Assembly (NCBI GenBank): GCA_023391185.1
Contig: JAEWBI010000037.1
Coordinates: forward strand, 1-64,000
Source of the DNA: Bacillota bacterium
GTDB taxonomy: Bacteria; Bacillota_I; Bacilli_A; RF39; UBA660
Direction: 5' to 3'
DNA length: 64,000 nucleotides
Shown here: in pieces, positions 62,481 to 64,000 of the stretch
Layout: each line of letters opens with the position of its first letter
Numbering within the stretch: position 1 is the first letter of the stretch
Notes under the pieces: generated by a model
Databases searched by the model: none
Told to the model about the DNA's origin: nothing
What the model saw: only the letters and a program-made list of their open reading frames with translations
Made by a program: the position numbers and the translations under genes

Positions 62481-64000
62481 TGATTAGTGTATATGAATCT
62501 AAAGAAAAAATATTTGATAATAATGGTATAAAAATACTAAAACCGCGGAAAGCAACACTTCGCAAAGAAGATAATGGCGATTATTATGTAACTTTGAAAG
62601 ATGATATTTCAAATTTAGAATATTACCAAGCAGGAATGATAATTAGAGCATTAACTCCGTGGGGCAAACAAGCATTTAGATTGACTAATCCTGCTATTAA
62701 GAATAGCAGTGTTACTGTCAAGGCAAAACACGTCTATTATGATTCTGAGAATTATGTCATTAAAGATAGTTATGTAGTTGATAAAAACTGTAATGATGCT
62801 TTAGACCATTTGAATATAGGGTGTGATAGAACAACACCATTTAATACTATATCTGATATTTTAACAATTAATACTTACAGATGCCAAAGAACCACATTTA
62901 AAGATGCAATTGATGTTGTTCTTGAACGATGGGGTGGACACCTAGTAAGAGATAATTTTAATATAGAAATAAGAAATAGCATTGGAGAAGATAGAGGAGT
63001 AGTTTTATCATATCAAAAAAACATAATAGGAATAGATATACCTGAAATTTGGGATGATGTAGTAACCAAAATATTACCAACAGGTAAAGATGGAATCATG
63101 TTGGAAGAAACATATCTAGAAATCGAAGAAGATTTATATGATATACCGTACACAAAACCTATTTCTTTCGACCAGGCTCATATTTTAGAAGATGATTATA
63201 AAGATGAAGATGGAAATCTTGATGAGCAGACATATAAGTCTGCTCTTTTATATGATTTGAGACAGCAAGCACTTAATTATTTAGCAGAAAATAAATTCCC
63301 TAAAGTAAATTATAGTGTGTCAGCATATTTAAATAAAATTACTGATATTGGTGATGTGATTTATGTTAAGCATCCTAGATGTAAAGTTAATTTAACCACA
63401 AATGTAATTGCTTTAGAATATGATTTAATTTCACAGTCATATATAAAAATTGAATTTGGGAATTTCAAAAAGAAGTTAAATAGTTTAGTGGATACAGTAT
63501 CATCAAAAATAAAAAAAGATATAAAACAGGATACTAATGAAGTTGTGGCGAAATTAACTGAGGAACTTAATAATGCGACTGCCAAAATTAGAAATTCTAT
63601 GAGTGAATCTAATGTTATTTATGATGGAGATAAGATTTTGATAGTTAACAGTTTACCTAAAGAAACAGCCACTAAAGCAATTTTAATAAATGGTGGTGGA
63701 ATTGCGTTTAGTCAAAATGGTATAAATGGTGCATTTAATTCTGTTTGGGGTATTGATGGAACTTTTGACTTGCAACAAATGAATGTAATAAATTTAATTG
63801 CAGACATGATTAAAGGTGGAACATTAAAATTAGGTTCTAACCTTAACGAGAATGGTGTAATTGAAGTATACAGTTCTAATAATAAGCTTGCTTGTTTAGT
63901 TAATTCGGATGGCTTAACAGTTTATAAGGATAATGGAGAATATGTAAAAATAAATCCAACAGTAGGTTTTGCTGGATATGATAAAGATGGCAATAAGATA
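62480..64000 (+). CDS. Tail endopeptidase-like tip protein (Tal), 3' partial
   Basis: Starts at GTG 62480, which overlaps the Dit stop; AGGTGG lies 6 bp before. About 507 residues are visible and the frame is open to the edge. The first 380 or so residues (VYESKEKIFDNNGIKILKP, FRLTNPAIKNSSVTVKAKH, TTFKDAIDVVLERWGGHL, VVTKILPTGKDG) are the prophage endopeptidase tail family; then a coiled coil (about 345-375) and GGGIAFSQNGINGAFNSVWGI, the usual link to a receptor-binding part, which lies outside. Confidence 0.88.
   Translation, partial: MISVYESKEKIFDNNGIKILKPRKATLRKEDNGDYYVTLKDDISNLEYYQAGMIIRALTPWGKQAFRLTNPAIKNSSVTVKAKHVYYDSENYVIKDSYVVDKNCNDALDHLNIGCDRTTPFNTISDILTINTYRCQRTTFKDAIDVVLERWGGHLVRDNFNIEIRNSIGEDRGVVLSYQKNIIGIDIPEIWDDVVTKILPTGKDGIMLEETYLEIEEDLYDIPYTKPISFDQAHILEDDYKDEDGNLDEQTYKSALLYDLRQQALNYLAENKFPKVNYSVSAYLNKITDIGDVIYVKHPRCKVNLTTNVIALEYDLISQSYIKIEFGNFKKKLNSLVDTVSSKIKKDIKQDTNEVVAKLTEELNNATAKIRNSMSESNVIYDGDKILIVNSLPKETATKAILINGGGIAFSQNGINGAFNSVWGIDGTFDLQQMNVINLIADMIKGGTLKLGSNLNENGVIEVYSSNNKLACLVNSDGLTVYKDNGEYVKINPTVGFAGYDKDGNKI

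Larger units (their letters stand above)
37328..64000 (+). mobile_element. Prophage, HK97-like siphovirus type, integrated in dus (right end outside window)
   Basis: The left boundary is set by loss of dus coding sense after about 37327. Contents: large serine recombinase, CI-like repressor, divergent switch, early/replication genes, HNH-TerS-TerL, portal, protease, HK97 capsid, connectors, tail genes. Order and strand are those of temperate siphoviruses of Firmicutes. At least 26.7 kb; lysis genes and attR are not in the window. No structural gene looks broken. Confidence 0.95.

Overview
The window is about 30% GC with standard stop codons: TGA ends genes such as gpmI and Trp is always TGG, so the code is not that of a mycoplasma. 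It carries PolC, SpoIVA, Asn T-box leaders, an LCP protein and extended -10 promoters. Together these point to a spore-forming low-GC Bacillota, probably an uncultured gut lineage near Erysipelotrichia or another AT-rich Bacilli group. The exact lineage cannot be read from the window.

Positions 1-37330 are host chromosome. 1-6396 holds parts of a type IV secretion-like apparatus: the C-terminal part of a membrane-anchored SpoIID plus CHAP wall hydrolase, a lipoprotein and a VirD4-like coupling ATPase. Next come a rhodanese domain protein, gpmI, a membrane protein with a duplicated domain, a phosphodiester glycosidase, polC, polA, a small membrane protein, an LCP wall-polymer ligase with a C-terminal InlB-type repeat, a convergent DEAD-box helicase with a DbpA-type C-terminus, an O-antigen-ligase-like protein and spoIVA with a sigma-E-like promoter. 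A VirB2-like pilin and a zinc-ribbon membrane protein follow.

27306-34313 is a translation-supply operon: promoter, Asn T-box, tRNA-Asn, a second Asn T-box, then gatC-gatA-gatB-asnS-aspS. After it lie hup, cca, a prepilin-like protein with BspA leucine-rich repeats, and the 5' part of a dus gene.

From about 37330 to the right edge is a prophage of HK97-like long-tailed (siphovirus) type. It interrupts dus just before the codons for its conserved GCP motif. Its order is a large serine recombinase (minus strand), a CI-like repressor (minus), a divergent switch with four 17-bp TTACGG-N5-CCGTAA-type operators, early genes (HTH proteins, tyrosine recombinase, PcfK/PcfJ pair, DUF2786 protein, DnaD-type replisome organizer, a late regulator and many small proteins), then HNH-TerS-TerL, portal, protease, capsid, connectors, tail tube, tail chaperones joined by a -1 frameshift, tape measure, Dit and a tail endopeptidase (Tal-like) protein cut by the window edge. 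Lysis genes, attR and the rest of dus must lie to the right.

The least conventional items are the T-box/tRNA-Asn/T-box circuit, the dispersed T4SS-like parts in a core region, the fully readable lysogeny switch, a candidate antisense RNA between cI and the recombinase, a twice-repeated promoter-attenuator cassette before the HNH and portal genes, and a likely clamp-binding tail on PcfK. All assignments rest on reading motifs; no database search was possible.
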